Shown: positions 36,747 through 46,537 of the stretch, one piece after another
Position numbering within the stretch: the first letter of the stretch is position 1
Layout of the letters: each line of letters opens with the position of its first letter
DNA from: CBDBFG01 sp965204765
GTDB taxonomy: Bacteria; Pseudomonadota; Alphaproteobacteria; Caedimonadales; UBA9215
Direction of reading: 5' to 3'
Assembly: GCA_965204765.1 (NCBI GenBank)
Contig: CBDBFG010000002.1
Location: 62,001 to 126,000, forward strand
DNA length: 64,000 bases
The notes under the pieces: model-generated
Database searches by the model: none
The model's input: only the letters and a program-made list of their open reading frames with translations
What the model was told of the DNA's origin: nothing
Made by a program: the position numbers and the translations under genes

Positions 36747-37443
36747 AAACTATGTTTCTGTATTATTAATGTAATTAATCGAATGATATATGCTATTCAT
36801 TAATAATTTATTATGAAGAAACTAATGTTTTACTAATACGTAATTATGTTATTACCTGCAAAATAAATTATTACCATGTAAGAATTAGGAAAAAATCCAA
36901 TCTGTGTATAAAAATTATCTGCTTTTATCTCTATATTACTTGAAACAAAACTAATACAGATTGAATAAAGAGAACCTGAACACACTATGTATTTATATCA
37001 ATGTTTTATTATAATTGATCACAGTACTTTATTGCACTATCGTTTATTAATAAGAACTGTAACGACCTGTGATCGCAATACTAAAAGAACATCGTCAATT
37101 AAAGACTGTGCTGTCTCGCTCTAACCAAATGAAATCTAATCGAGCACAATATACATAATAGAATTAAGGCAACCCTATAATGATATATTAATAATCATTA
37201 TATACCTACGAAACGTCCATATAGAACATCTTTTTTATCGGTTACAATCTTTTAAATTCAAGACTTTACCGTAGCCATTGATTAAACACAGATTCTATTT
37301 TGTTTTGCATTTAAAACTATGTTCAAAGTATTAATGTATTTTAACAAACATCTACATACCAAAACGCCGAGAGTGCACAATCATCACGCACATCGACACA
37401 CACAGCAAAATAGCAGCAATTAGTTCCGATTAATTATAACAAA
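36747..37443. other. 700-bp intergenic region
   Basis: AT-rich, no convincing gene or RNA on either strand. Apart from the imperfect CtrA-like site at 36800-36814 and an ATTAAT-GTA-ATTAAT palindrome near 36764-36778, nothing structured was seen. Its length hints at decayed genes. Confidence 0.4.
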
Positions 37444-37710
37444 CTAAAGCGTTGCCAAAGATTCGTATGCATTAGGAGATTGAATAGGAGCCTCAACAAT
37501 ATCAACCGATACAGCACGCAACCTACCATTTCTTATCTCGGCATCAAATTGTACAAATTGCCCTTCTTCTACGTATCGCAAGCCAGTTTTCTCTAGAACT
37601 GTGATATGCAAGAAAACATCGTTCGTTTTATTATCTTTATCTTCCCCATCCGGTATGATAAATCCGTAACCTTTGGTTTTGTTGAACCATCTAATCGTTC
37701 CTGTGGACAT
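37444..37710 (-). CDS. cspA: Cold-shock protein, CspA family
   Basis: 88 aa. Single OB-fold cold-shock domain with RNP1 (KGYGFIIPDG) and RNP2 (DVFLHITVL), starting MSTGTIRWFNKTKGYGFI, plus a 15-residue extension at the end. Binds single-stranded nucleic acid and melts RNA structure. The upstream DNA is extremely AT-rich, consistent with a long leader, but no specific thermosensor is identified. Confidence 0.95.
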   Translation of the reverse strand: MSTGTIRWFNKTKGYGFIIPDGEDKDNKTNDVFLHITVLEKTGLRYVEEGQFVQFDAEIRNGRLRAVSVDIVEAPIQSPNAYESLATL

Positions 37711-37965
37711 ATAAGCTCTCCGCGTTTTTATTACTGTTTCTACGCTACCATGGCATTATCTCAAATTTTAATTATTTTTAAAAGTATTTTTATTATTTTT
37801 TTACAAATTATTAATTTTTGCAATATATCGTAATTGTTTTGCAATATTTTGTAAGAAATGCAGCGCAAAAATAACTATATAAAATCAATTGTTTTATCTG
37901 GTGAAAATATATCAAACAACTACGAAACAATGCACAGAAATATCCAAAAATGATAGAGACGCTAA

Positions 37966-37999
37966 ATGATAGATGATAGATGATAGATGATAGATGATA
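37966..37999. repeat. Heptanucleotide tandem repeat (ATGATAG, about 4.9 copies)
   Basis: Four perfect copies of ATGATAG plus ATGATA, with a fifth isolated copy a few bases upstream. It lies in the otherwise featureless intergenic region 37711-38297 between cspA and ctrA. A 7-bp unit is prone to slipped-strand length change. Confidence 0.85.
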
Positions 38000-38297
38000 A
38001 TTACCTGCTATAATACAAAGAAACCAAACAATAGCACAAATTTTCTAGTCTGAAGTAATATAAACGGAATAAATACTGTGCTGCGGAGCGGGAAATCAAT
38101 AAATAGAATTAGAGCACAAAGAATATTGCGCCCATTATTCCATAACCCAATAAAATCACTTATCACACTAATAATGATATACTAGTAGCAACGCAAACCT
38201 GTTATATTAATGTCACAACCAACTCTTATACCACCAGCATCATAACGACACTAATACAACAGACTAATACACCAAAATTAAGCAAACAACACCAGAC

Positions 38298-39065
38298 TTA
38301 TACAGGCCTATGCCTCTCACCTACTAGCTGTTCATCTATATGGTTCTTTTTTGATTCCTCATTAATAATAGAATGAGGATTATCGTGCTCCTTAGGGGCG
38401 CGCAACACATACCCTCTACCCCATACGGTCTCTATATAATTCTTGCCATCAAGATTATCAGCTAATTTTTTGCGTAATTTACAGATAAATACATCTATTA
38501 TCTTGAATTCGGGCTCTTCCATACCACCATACAAATGGTTAAGAAACACATCCTTGGATAAAGTAGAACCTTTTCTAACAGCAAGCAGCTCAAGAATGGC
38601 ATACTCACGCCCTGTTAACCTAATAGGAACACCTTTGGCCTCTATTGTTTTAGTATTCAAATCTATTTTTAACTGACCCACGGTAATCGAAGAGTTAGAA
38701 TGACCTTGAGCCCTACGGATAATGGCCCTAACCCTAGCAACCAATTCTTCTTTGTTAAATGGTTTTGTCAAATAATCATCTGCTCCAAAACCTAAACCCT
38801 TTATTTTATCATCTATATCTGACAAGCCAGACAGAATTAAAACCGGAGTAGAAATTCTTACAGCACGCAATCTACGTAAAATTTCATATCCATCAATATC
38901 AGGTAACATTAAATCCAAAATAATAAGATCATACTCGTAATGACGCGCAACTTCTAAGCCATCTTCACCAATAGAACAGGTATCACAGACAAAACCCTCT
39001 GTCTTCAGCGACAATTGAATTGTTTTTGCCGTCGCTTGATCATCTTCAATAACTAAAACTCTCAT
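38298..39065 (-). CDS. ctrA: Cell-cycle response regulator CtrA
   Basis: 255 aa, OmpR family. Receiver domain with phospho-acceptor Asp51 ([14 protein letters not shown]) and [10 protein letters not shown], then a winged-helix DNA-binding domain ([46 protein letters not shown]). The receiver start MRVLVIEDD and the recognition-helix sequence match CtrA rather than other OmpR regulators. It binds TTAA-N7-TTAA sites, and such a site lies upstream of its own gene. The C-terminal tail lacks the double-Ala degradation signal of Caulobacter CtrA (it ends RHRPV), so control of its stability may differ. Confidence 0.93.
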   Translation of the reverse strand: MRVLVIEDDQATAKTIQLSLKTEGFVCDTCSIGEDGLEVARHYEYDLIILDLMLPDIDGYEILRRLRAVRISTPVLILSGLSDIDDKIKGLGFGADDYLTKPFNKEELVARVRAIIRRAQGHSNSSITVGQLKIDLNTKTIEAKGVPIRLTGREYAILELLAVRKGSTLSKDVFLNHLYGGMEEPEFKIIDVFICKLRKKLADNLDGKNYIETVWGRGYVLRAPKEHDNPHSIINEESKKNHIDEQLVGERHRPV

Positions 39066-39125
39066 AATTACTCCCCTGTCTGTTTTTGTTTTTGTTCAAG
39101 ACATGATATCATACTTCGCCAAACG

Positions 39126-39140
39126 TTAACAACCGGTTAA
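39126..39140. promoter_or_regulatory. CtrA-type binding site upstream of ctrA
   Basis: TTAA-CAACCGG-TTAA lies 60 bp upstream of the ctrA start codon, consistent with autoregulation as known in Caulobacter. The tricorn gene is divergent and starts 229 bp away on the other side. Confidence 0.7.
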
Positions 39141-39369
39141 TAAGCTACTTACAAGTCATACAAAATACAAACACAAGATAATGAAATACCGACCAAGTCG
39201 ATTGTAATATATTTTTTTGTCAAAATAAACTATTCTTTTACCTTTAGTACATAAAAAATTAACTTTTACTTTATTTAGACACTACACTAAAAATTATATT
39301 GTAAAAAATAACATTTTATATGATTATCAGTGGCAATAGTGAATTTATATTTATCTAAAGAGAGCAATT

Positions 39370-42300
39370 ATGACAAATAATGCTGGTTATTACAGTTACC
39401 CTATAATTTTCGATAAAAATATAGCATTTGTTAGCGAATGCGATCTGTGGACCGTTAGTACAGATAACTTAGTTGCCCGCAGATTAACTTGCAACCGTGG
39501 CATTATTAAGACACCTGTCTACTCTCCATGCGGGCAATATATAGCTTTTTCCTGTACAACAGAAGGCAAATCAGATCTTTATCTTATCCCTGCTAATGGT
39601 GGAGAAATGAAAAGGATCACTTACATGGGTGACGATGTAAATGTGCTTTGCTGGAATAAAGAAGGAATATATTTCTCATCATCTTATAATCAGCCATTTA
39701 TAAAGTTAAACGCCATTTGGAAAATTGCACACCCTAACTTAGAACCAAAAATGTTAAATATTGGTCCCGCAAATTATATCAGCTTTTCCAGCGACAATAA
39801 AGAAGCCGTTATTCAGCGTCATGGCTACAAAGAATACAGTTATTGGAAAAGATATCGCGGCGGAACCGCGGGCGATCTGTGGATTTCAGAAAGTGGCATG
39901 ACAAATTTCAAGAAATTACTAAAATTAGATTCTGATTTAGCCAGACCAATCTGGATTAAAGACCAAATTATATTTAGTTCTGATCACGATGGTATTGGCA
40001 ACTTGTATTCTACTGATAAAAATGGCAAAGATATCAAGCAGCTTACACACCATCAAGACTATTACGTACGCAACCAATACAGTGACGGCAAAAATATTAT
40101 ATATCAATCAGGAGGTGATATTTGGTTATTAGAACTATCAACCAATAAATCTCAAAAATTAGATATTAAATACCATAGTGATAGACAAGGAAGATGCCGT
40201 AAATTTTTTAATATAGAAAAACATTTGCAAGGATACGAGCTACATCCTAACGGGAAATTTATCGCGATTATTAGTCGAGGCAAACTCTTTGTACTAGGTA
40301 ACTGGGAAGGACACGTTAAACAAATAGACGATCAAAGCACTGTGCGTTACAAACTTCCTAAATGGCTTAACGATGGTAAAAGATTGCTATTAATTAGTGA
40401 TGACTCAGGCGAGGAAGAAATCAAAATTTATGATATAGAACAATCTCAGTTCGTTAATCAATCTAACAACATAGATATTGGCAGAATAACTGATATTTGG
40501 GTTAATCCTAAAAATGACAGCCTAATAATTTTCAACCATAGAAACGATATATTACATATTACCCTTCCCAATTGGGAAGTCAGCATAATAGATAACAGCG
40601 AATACAACAAACCTATAGGAGGAAGCTGGTCTCCAGACGGTAAATGGTTTACGTATTCTGTATCATCAGTATCTAGAAAACAAATGGCCATCAAATTATT
40701 TAATACAGAGACAAAAAAAGTATCTCAAATCAGCAATCCTGTTTTGGTAGATGAGACTCCTGTATTCGATCCAGAAGGAAAATTTATTTATTTTATCTCA
40801 CACAGAACATTAGAAGCAAACCTTGATAATGTCATGTTTGAATATGGCTTTGGTCCGTCTGCCAAAATTTACGCTATTGCGCTACAGCAGAATACCCCAT
40901 CACCATTCCTGAAGCCCTTATCCACCATGGCAATTAATGATGAAGAAAATACGAAAAGCAATAATAAAAATGATGAAACTAAAGAAAAACAGTGTGATGT
41001 CAATATCGATTTAGACAATATACATAATCGTGTATTTGAATTTCCTATTGATGCTGGCCATTATTATAATTTGACAGCGACCAAGGATAAATTATTTTTT
41101 ATTTCGCGCCTGCCTGAAACAGATAGCGAAGAAAACCACCAAGACAATGAAGCCTCCAATGTTGCTCTGGAATATTTTGACTTTGAACATTTAAAAACTG
41201 ATAGCATAGGTATGGGAGTACATGACATCCAAATCTCGCATAATCATGACACAATGCTTCTCAGAATGAACCATAAACTTAGAGTGCTAAAAACAGGAGA
41301 AAAACTAAACTCGGAGCAAGGATTTAATCCTAAAAGTGGCTGGGTAGATATTAATAGAGCGAAATTAATAGTCAACCCAGTGGAAGAATGGAAACAAATG
41401 TACGGCGAAGCCTGGAGATTACAACGTGATCATTATTGGGTAGAAGATATGTCATCTATTGATTGGCAAATGATTTTCGATAGATATCGTACTCTACTAG
41501 AAAGAATATCCAATCGTAATGAGTTTAGCGACTTGATGTGGGAAATGCAGGGTGAACTTGGCACTTCTCATTCGTATGTGATAGGAGGAGATACCAAAAA
41601 ATCAGTATGCTGGTCACAAGGATCACTTGGTGCTGATTTTATCTGGGATGAAAATGAAAAAGCATACAAAATTAGCAACATTGCACGAGGAGATATCTGG
41701 GATACTGACGCTTCTTCTGCTTTAATTAATACAGGAATTAATGTAAAAAATGGTGATTATTTATTATCCATCAATCAACAAAAATTAACTAAAGAAATCA
41801 CCCCTAATCAATTATTATTCAATCAGCAACATTCTATAATTGAATTAAAGGTTTGTAGCAAAAATGCAAAAAATAAAAAAACATTTTTAACAAAACCATC
41901 AACCAATTTATATAAAGCAAGATACCGAGACTGGGTAGAAAACAATAGAAAATACATCGACAAAAAAACTAATGGCAAAGTAGGCTACATACATATACCC
42001 AATATGGACTCCTTGGGCTTTGCAGAATTTCATCGCTATTTTATGCAAGAATTAGATAAAGACGGCCTGATAATTGATGTTAGATTTAATGGCGGTGGTC
42101 ATATCTCCCAATTACTACTGTCTAAATTGGTGCGTAAACGTCTGGGCTATGACAAGACTAGATGGCACGGCACAGTCCCTTACTTTGACGAATCTCCGAC
42201 AGGACCTATGGTGACCCTTACTAATGAATACGCTGGCTCTGATGGAGATATCTTTTCGCATGCATTTAAAATGTTAGAACTTGGACCATTGATTGGTAAA

Positions 42301-42594
42301 AGAACTTGGGGAGGAGTTATTGGAATTTGTCCACGCTATGGATTAGTTGACGGTGGAATGACCACACAACCAGAATTTTCCTTTTGGTTTAAAGATGTCC
42401 ATTGGTCTGTTGAAAACTATGGCGTAGACCCTGATATAGAGATCGAAATCAAACCACAAGATTACATGGATAATAAAGATCCACAAATTGATGCAGGATT
42501 GCAAGAGCTAGATAAGATTATGCAAAATGACACTTTACCAAAAGAGCCAGATATGGTAACCAGGCCAGACTTGTCTCTTCCATTTACAAAATAA
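39370..42594 (+). CDS. Tricorn-type protease
   Basis: 1074-aa S41-family peptidase. Domains in order: six- and seven-bladed beta-propellers (about 1-640), helical C1 domain, PDZ (about 755-830) and S41 catalytic domain. The complete active-site set of archaeal tricorn is seen: Ser733-His734 (GELGTSHSYV), Ser957-Asp958 (YAGSDGDIF) and Glu1015 (WSVENYGVDP). No signal peptide is present, so it probably degrades proteasome- or Lon-derived peptides in the cytoplasm. It is unusual in an AT-rich host-associated alphaproteobacterium and may have come by horizontal transfer. An Asn/Lys/Glu-rich linker at about 520-550 looks like low-complexity expansion. Confidence 0.92.
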   Translation: MTNNAGYYSYPIIFDKNIAFVSECDLWTVSTDNLVARRLTCNRGIIKTPVYSPCGQYIAFSCTTEGKSDLYLIPANGGEMKRITYMGDDVNVLCWNKEGIYFSSSYNQPFIKLNAIWKIAHPNLEPKMLNIGPANYISFSSDNKEAVIQRHGYKEYSYWKRYRGGTAGDLWISESGMTNFKKLLKLDSDLARPIWIKDQIIFSSDHDGIGNLYSTDKNGKDIKQLTHHQDYYVRNQYSDGKNIIYQSGGDIWLLELSTNKSQKLDIKYHSDRQGRCRKFFNIEKHLQGYELHPNGKFIAIISRGKLFVLGNWEGHVKQIDDQSTVRYKLPKWLNDGKRLLLISDDSGEEEIKIYDIEQSQFVNQSNNIDIGRITDIWVNPKNDSLIIFNHRNDILHITLPNWEVSIIDNSEYNKPIGGSWSPDGKWFTYSVSSVSRKQMAIKLFNTETKKVSQISNPVLVDETPVFDPEGKFIYFISHRTLEANLDNVMFEYGFGPSAKIYAIALQQNTPSPFLKPLSTMAINDEENTKSNNKNDETKEKQCDVNIDLDNIHNRVFEFPIDAGHYYNLTATKDKLFFISRLPETDSEENHQDNEASNVALEYFDFEHLKTDSIGMGVHDIQISHNHDTMLLRMNHKLRVLKTGEKLNSEQGFNPKSGWVDINRAKLIVNPVEEWKQMYGEAWRLQRDHYWVEDMSSIDWQMIFDRYRTLLERISNRNEFSDLMWEMQGELGTSHSYVIGGDTKKSVCWSQGSLGADFIWDENEKAYKISNIARGDIWDTDASSALINTGINVKNGDYLLSINQQKLTKEITPNQLLFNQQHSIIELKVCSKNAKNKKTFLTKPSTNLYKARYRDWVENNRKYIDKKTNGKVGYIHIPNMDSLGFAEFHRYFMQELDKDGLIIDVRFNGGGHISQLLLSKLVRKRLGYDKTRWHGTVPYFDESPTGPMVTLTNEYAGSDGDIFSHAFKMLELGPLIGKRTWGGVIGICPRYGLVDGGMTTQPEFSFWFKDVHWSVENYGVDPDIEIEIKPQDYMDNKDPQIDAGLQELDKIMQNDTLPKEPDMVTRPDLSLPFTK

Positions 42595-42790
42595 AATTGG
42601 GTAATCAAAGCAAATCAACAGAAAAGTATCAAACCTAAAACTGGTACATACTAGCTGGGCAAGTTGAACGGCTATACAAAGTTAAATAAATTGCTATTCC
42701 TCATCAACAACTACCTACTCAACAGAATGCCAGATAATTACCTCATAACTACTAAGCCATTCTACACAATTATATCGCATAATAACCTTA

Positions 42791-43669
42791 CTAGCCCATT
42801 TTAGAAAGATGAACTAGCATCTTCCTAGCTTTGTCATGACCATGACTTGATGCTTTAATGAACCATTGCTTCGCTTCTTCTTTGTTCTCATAACCAAATT
42901 CTTTTCTAAAATAGATCATACCCAGCCAATATTCTGCTGTTGGGTTAAGCTTCTCAGCCGCTGCTTTCAGTAACAAAATTGCTTTTGGTATATCCCTAAT
43001 ATCTTGCTCTAATTTTAATATCCCCATATAAAAGAACCCTAAGTGCATATATGACACAGGAACACCAGCCCCTTGTTCAACAACTTCTTCGAGCATAGCA
43101 AACGCCAACGGAAGATCTTTGTCCACTTCTTCACCACCCATAGCATGCATAAATCCTAAAAGTCCTTTTGCCGCCGAACATCCCTTCTCATTTGACTCAG
43201 ATAACACCCTAAAAGCTTTACCAACATCTTTTTCCACAGCATGACCAAATAATAAAAATGCTCCTGTCATATATTTTCCTAAACAACAACCATTTGCTGC
43301 AGATCCTTGATATAACCTAAATGCCTCGTTAATATCTTGCTCTACTCCAATTCCTTTATCATACATAAAACCTAATAAAAATTGCGCCAATCCATGGTGA
43401 CTAGCCCCATATCGACGCATTAGGTCACTATCAATTTCTAACTGGTCCTGTTCTGTACATTGCAATTGCTCTACCACTGACACACAATACTTACTGACCT
43501 CATCTGTTTTGTCACAAAAATCGCGCAGTGTGTGTTGCCAATTAACAAAACAAGGCGAATGTAATGCTTTAGAGGGATAGCCATCTAAAGCTTGATCATC
43601 TTCAGAAACTGCATTAAGGCATTGCATCACGATACTTATTATTATCATTATTTTACATATTTGTGTCAT
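42791..43669 (-). CDS. Secreted Sel1-repeat protein
   Basis: 292 aa. Signal peptide MTQICKIMIIISIVMQCLNAVS, then Sel1-like repeats, e.g. AQFLLGFMYDKGIGVEQDIN, AFRLYQGSAANGCCLGKYMT and AEYWLGMIYFRKEFGYENKE with terminal KQWFIKASSHGHDKARKML. Sel1 solenoids bind proteins and are common in secreted factors of intracellular bacteria. Several Cys residues could form disulfides. A CtrA-type site ends 46 bp upstream. Confidence 0.88.
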   Translation of the reverse strand: MTQICKIMIIISIVMQCLNAVSEDDQALDGYPSKALHSPCFVNWQHTLRDFCDKTDEVSKYCVSVVEQLQCTEQDQLEIDSDLMRRYGASHHGLAQFLLGFMYDKGIGVEQDINEAFRLYQGSAANGCCLGKYMTGAFLLFGHAVEKDVGKAFRVLSESNEKGCSAAKGLLGFMHAMGGEEVDKDLPLAFAMLEEVVEQGAGVPVSYMHLGFFYMGILKLEQDIRDIPKAILLLKAAAEKLNPTAEYWLGMIYFRKEFGYENKEEAKQWFIKASSHGHDKARKMLVHLSKMG

Positions 43670-43715
43670 AACCTGTCTTCCATAAATTACTATCTTGATC
43701 TATATACATGCATTA

Positions 43716-43730
43716 TTAATAAATTGTTAA
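43716..43730. promoter_or_regulatory. CtrA-type binding site
   Basis: TTAA-TAAATTG-TTAA lies 46 bp upstream of the Sel1 gene's ATG at 43669, the same offset as at 13694. The rest of the gap to 44017 contains no gene that I can see. Confidence 0.65.
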
Positions 43731-44017
43731 TATAGCATTTGCAACCTGAATTATTAACTACTCCAATTAATCACCAGGTATTCTAACTCAACTATTTATT
43801 CTTATAATAAAAGATTGTCTAAAACTCCATGAATATCAAACACAGGATAGAATGAGACCATTAAAAATATAAATTATTACATTTACATATTCACAACATT
43901 ACATGAAGCCTTGCAATAAATACAAAAATTAGAGCTAAGGACATTTTTACTCTAATCAATAAAATAATCATTTATAAAATTTTGTAAACTACCCAAAATT
44001 TACAATCTTGAATCATG

Positions 44018-44554
44018 TCATATTTTACCTAATATGGCACTCATATCCTTTGATTTACTACCTCTAGATGATCCAAATTCAAAGGAATAAGCATCTTTTA
44101 AACAAGATCCAAATATTCCAGCAATAGTCGAAATAATCCCTACCGCCTCACCTGGCAATTCTGACTTGTAATGCGCCAATGCAACTAAACATGCTAATAA
44201 ACCTGCGGCAGCGGCCAATACCATCACATCTGCTCTAACATTATATTTACCAGAATTAATAAAACTAATATCCCTTGCTCTAGCATTCTGTATATCTTGC
44301 AAGTAATTTACTTCTATTTCTTTTTCTAAAGACAAAACCTCTGTTTGAAAACGCAATAATAACTTAGGATCTGTTTGTAAAACTTTTACGGCCTCACCTG
44401 GATCAGAACTACCAGAAACTTTTTTCGCAATTTCTATTAAACTTTTGGCAATCTTATGCTGATCAGCAATATTTGATCTGTTTACCCCAAACCACTTTGC
44501 GATCGACGGAACCAAATCTGCTAAGGAACTTGCAATCTTTATAAATGACATCAT
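44018..44554 (-). CDS. Phage-type holin (3TM family)
   Basis: 178 aa. A soluble N-terminal helical region (SLADLVPSIAKWFGV..) and a long helix are followed by two to three hydrophobic segments (VLAAAAGLLACLVAL, AVGIISTIAGIFGSCL). This arrangement matches the 3TM holins encoded next to phage lysins. A holin forms inner-membrane holes so that the lysin can reach the wall. It is the last gene of the phage-like cluster, 35 bp after the hydrolase gene. Confidence 0.7.
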   Translation of the reverse strand: MMSFIKIASSLADLVPSIAKWFGVNRSNIADQHKIAKSLIEIAKKVSGSSDPGEAVKVLQTDPKLLLRFQTEVLSLEKEIEVNYLQDIQNARARDISFINSGKYNVRADVMVLAAAAGLLACLVALAHYKSELPGEAVGIISTIAGIFGSCLKDAYSFEFGSSRGSKSKDMSAILGKI

Positions 44555-44589
44555 TGTATCCTATATGATTTATATCTTATGTATTATAT

Positions 44590-45030
44590 CTATTGGTAAA
44601 ATACATGATTACCTATCTCCAACTGATATTTCTTACCATTTGACCATTCTGGGAATTTAGACATTTTTTTACTATGATAATTAATGGAACCACCTGTAAG
44701 ATCAGGCCATTGATCAGTTAACACTTTTTCGGCCACATGCAAACAAATATCAAATATCTTATCGTCCCCCTTTTTGACATTACTAATAATTGCATAATTG
44801 GGATCTCTGGGATTCCAACACGAAAATTGATAAGGTTTTCTACATACCTCTTGTACTGTTGTGCCATACCATTTTTTCTTACTCTTGACCCTATTCATAA
44901 TAACATTAGCAACTGAGATAAGAGAAGATAAACCACCATTCTTCTGATAATACTCTCCTCGTGATTCACCGTATATAGTACGCGCCATTAATTCTTTTTC
45001 TATAGCACTATGTTTATTGTCTCTTGTCAT
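44590..45030 (-). CDS. Cell wall hydrolase, SleB family (phage lysin)
   Basis: 146 aa. Hydrolase_2/SleB domain: ELMARTIYGESRGEYYQKNG (catalytic Glu), SVANVIMNRVKSKKKW, YQFSCWNPRD and ITGG-like SINYHSKKM. There is no signal peptide, so release depends on a holin, as the adjacent gene provides. In gene transfer agents and prophages the same family serves as endolysin. It appears intact. Confidence 0.85.
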   Translation of the reverse strand: MTRDNKHSAIEKELMARTIYGESRGEYYQKNGGLSSLISVANVIMNRVKSKKKWYGTTVQEVCRKPYQFSCWNPRDPNYAIISNVKKGDDKIFDICLHVAEKVLTDQWPDLTGGSINYHSKKMSKFPEWSNGKKYQLEIGNHVFYQ

Positions 45031-45175
45031 TCTTCCCCTCTGTTTTAATTAAATATAGCTTTTATTTTCATTACTGCCGTAAAATTATAAATTACTATAC
45101 GACCATCCATATATGCTTCTCTCAAATTATTATTGAAGCTATAGTGCAGGTATCATCATGTAAAAATCCTAAATT

Positions 45176-45538
45176 TTACAATTCCAACATAACAACACAA
45201 TTAGTTAAATCATCATCAAAATGAACTCCGCTTATATGGCTAGTTCTGCAGTAATATATTGTCTTATTTATTGTACACAGATCATACACTTCATACTGTT
45301 TATTACTTTGCCAAACTCCTGTTGGATTAAAAGTTAACATAGGCATCTCTGCCCGATAAATCTCATCACCAGCATGATTTTTAAATACCAACTCTACACC
45401 CTCAAGACTAATTGCAGATAAAGTATTGATACTTTCTCCTCCCTCTAATGAATTTAATCTACTATCTAATTCACGAAAATTATTATCAATTTCAACGATA
45501 GATAATGGACTACCCTTTTCTTGCCTATAAATGATCAT
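45176..45538 (-). CDS. Phage tail fibre/appendage-like protein
   Basis: 120 aa. N-terminal short coiled coil (IVEIDNNFRELDSRLNSLEG) followed by a small beta domain with GVWQSNKQYEVYDLC, TIYYCRTSHISG and FDDD, the pattern of carbohydrate-binding modules on tail fibre proteins. It probably mediates contact with the cell surface. It lies between the tail genes and the lysis genes. No exact family is named. Confidence 0.6.
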   Translation of the reverse strand: MIIYRQEKGSPLSIVEIDNNFRELDSRLNSLEGGESINTLSAISLEGVELVFKNHAGDEIYRAEMPMLTFNPTGVWQSNKQYEVYDLCTINKTIYYCRTSHISGVHFDDDLTNCVVMLEL

Positions 45539-45658
45539 GAGTATCTCTCCCTATGTGCAAATTAATCAAATTACGAAAATACCAATTAACAGAAATGTTA
45601 TAAATAACCATGTACTGAATTAATCAAAAACGATCTATAAAATAATACGAAAGTATGA

Positions 45659-46534
45659 CTACTTTTCTGCGATAAAATTTATTAATAATTGCCTTTTAAC
45701 ACGATTCACCACCTTATAACCATTAGAGACATATCTTCTGTTATCATGACTCATTATTGTAATTTTCCCAGAATCTACATCTTCCCCTAATGAGGTAATA
45801 TTTGGTTCCATAATGTCTATCATTGTATAACAACAATCATTTACCATATGGCTAGACTCTACTTCTATACCGTGCTTTTGTGTCCAATTATGAGAAGTAA
45901 ATAATAACGATGTTTTCTCATTTTCAATGTTTGGATAGCACAAGCAATATGATTGAATACATTTGTTTAAATCTAGATTGCCACCTAATACACCACCCAT
46001 AGGTATTAATGGTGTAGAATCTTTGTAAACTTTACTAGATAAGGAACAAATTGTATTCAATCTACCATCACCCTCATCTATTTCATCTTTAAAAGAAATC
46101 TGGTCTAATTCAGGAAGAATAAAATCTTTCTCATACAATATTGCAGGAATACCAAAATCTTTACTATTTTCTATACTTGTTAAAAACCCATTATTATTTT
46201 TATAACATTTATTAGCAAAAATTATTGTTAATCCAGAATAACCGTGCCTGATATTATAAGATTCAGAATCAGCAATACTAGTAGAGGCATACGCCATACC
46301 CTTCTGGTATTGAAAAGTTATATTTCCACATCGATCTATTAAGGATGACTTAGGCACAATATCCGCCGACACAATAAACTGTTGCATACCAGAATCTAAC
46401 TCAATATCTAGCAAAACATTCTTTGAACTCTGAGTATCTAAATCACGACGTTTATATTTTTTACTACCAAGATATGATAACGAGTCTACTGTAACAGTGG
46501 TATACTGACCATTTAAGTAATTAAGTATATTCAT
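45659..46534 (-). CDS. Phage-like structural protein of unknown role
   Basis: 291 aa; no family recognised. Mostly beta-rich with Cys-containing loops (SYCLCYPNIEN). Its position directly after the tail-hub-like gene (3 bp gap) and before the fibre-like gene suggests a tail tip or receptor-binding component. The end LLINFIAEK has no membrane character. The start MNILNYLNGQ lacks a strong RBS, within the short gap. Confidence 0.55.
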   Translation of the reverse strand: MNILNYLNGQYTTVTVDSLSYLGSKKYKRRDLDTQSSKNVLLDIELDSGMQQFIVSADIVPKSSLIDRCGNITFQYQKGMAYASTSIADSESYNIRHGYSGLTIIFANKCYKNNNGFLTSIENSKDFGIPAILYEKDFILPELDQISFKDEIDEGDGRLNTICSLSSKVYKDSTPLIPMGGVLGGNLDLNKCIQSYCLCYPNIENEKTSLLFTSHNWTQKHGIEVESSHMVNDCCYTMIDIMEPNITSLGEDVDSGKITIMSHDNRRYVSNGYKVVNRVKRQLLINFIAEK

Positions 46535-46537
46535 GCA

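Noticed and set aside
36800..36814. TTAA-N7-TTAT before the 23-residue-repeat protein
   Set aside because: One half-site is imperfect and the gap (53 bp) is a little larger than at the called sites.
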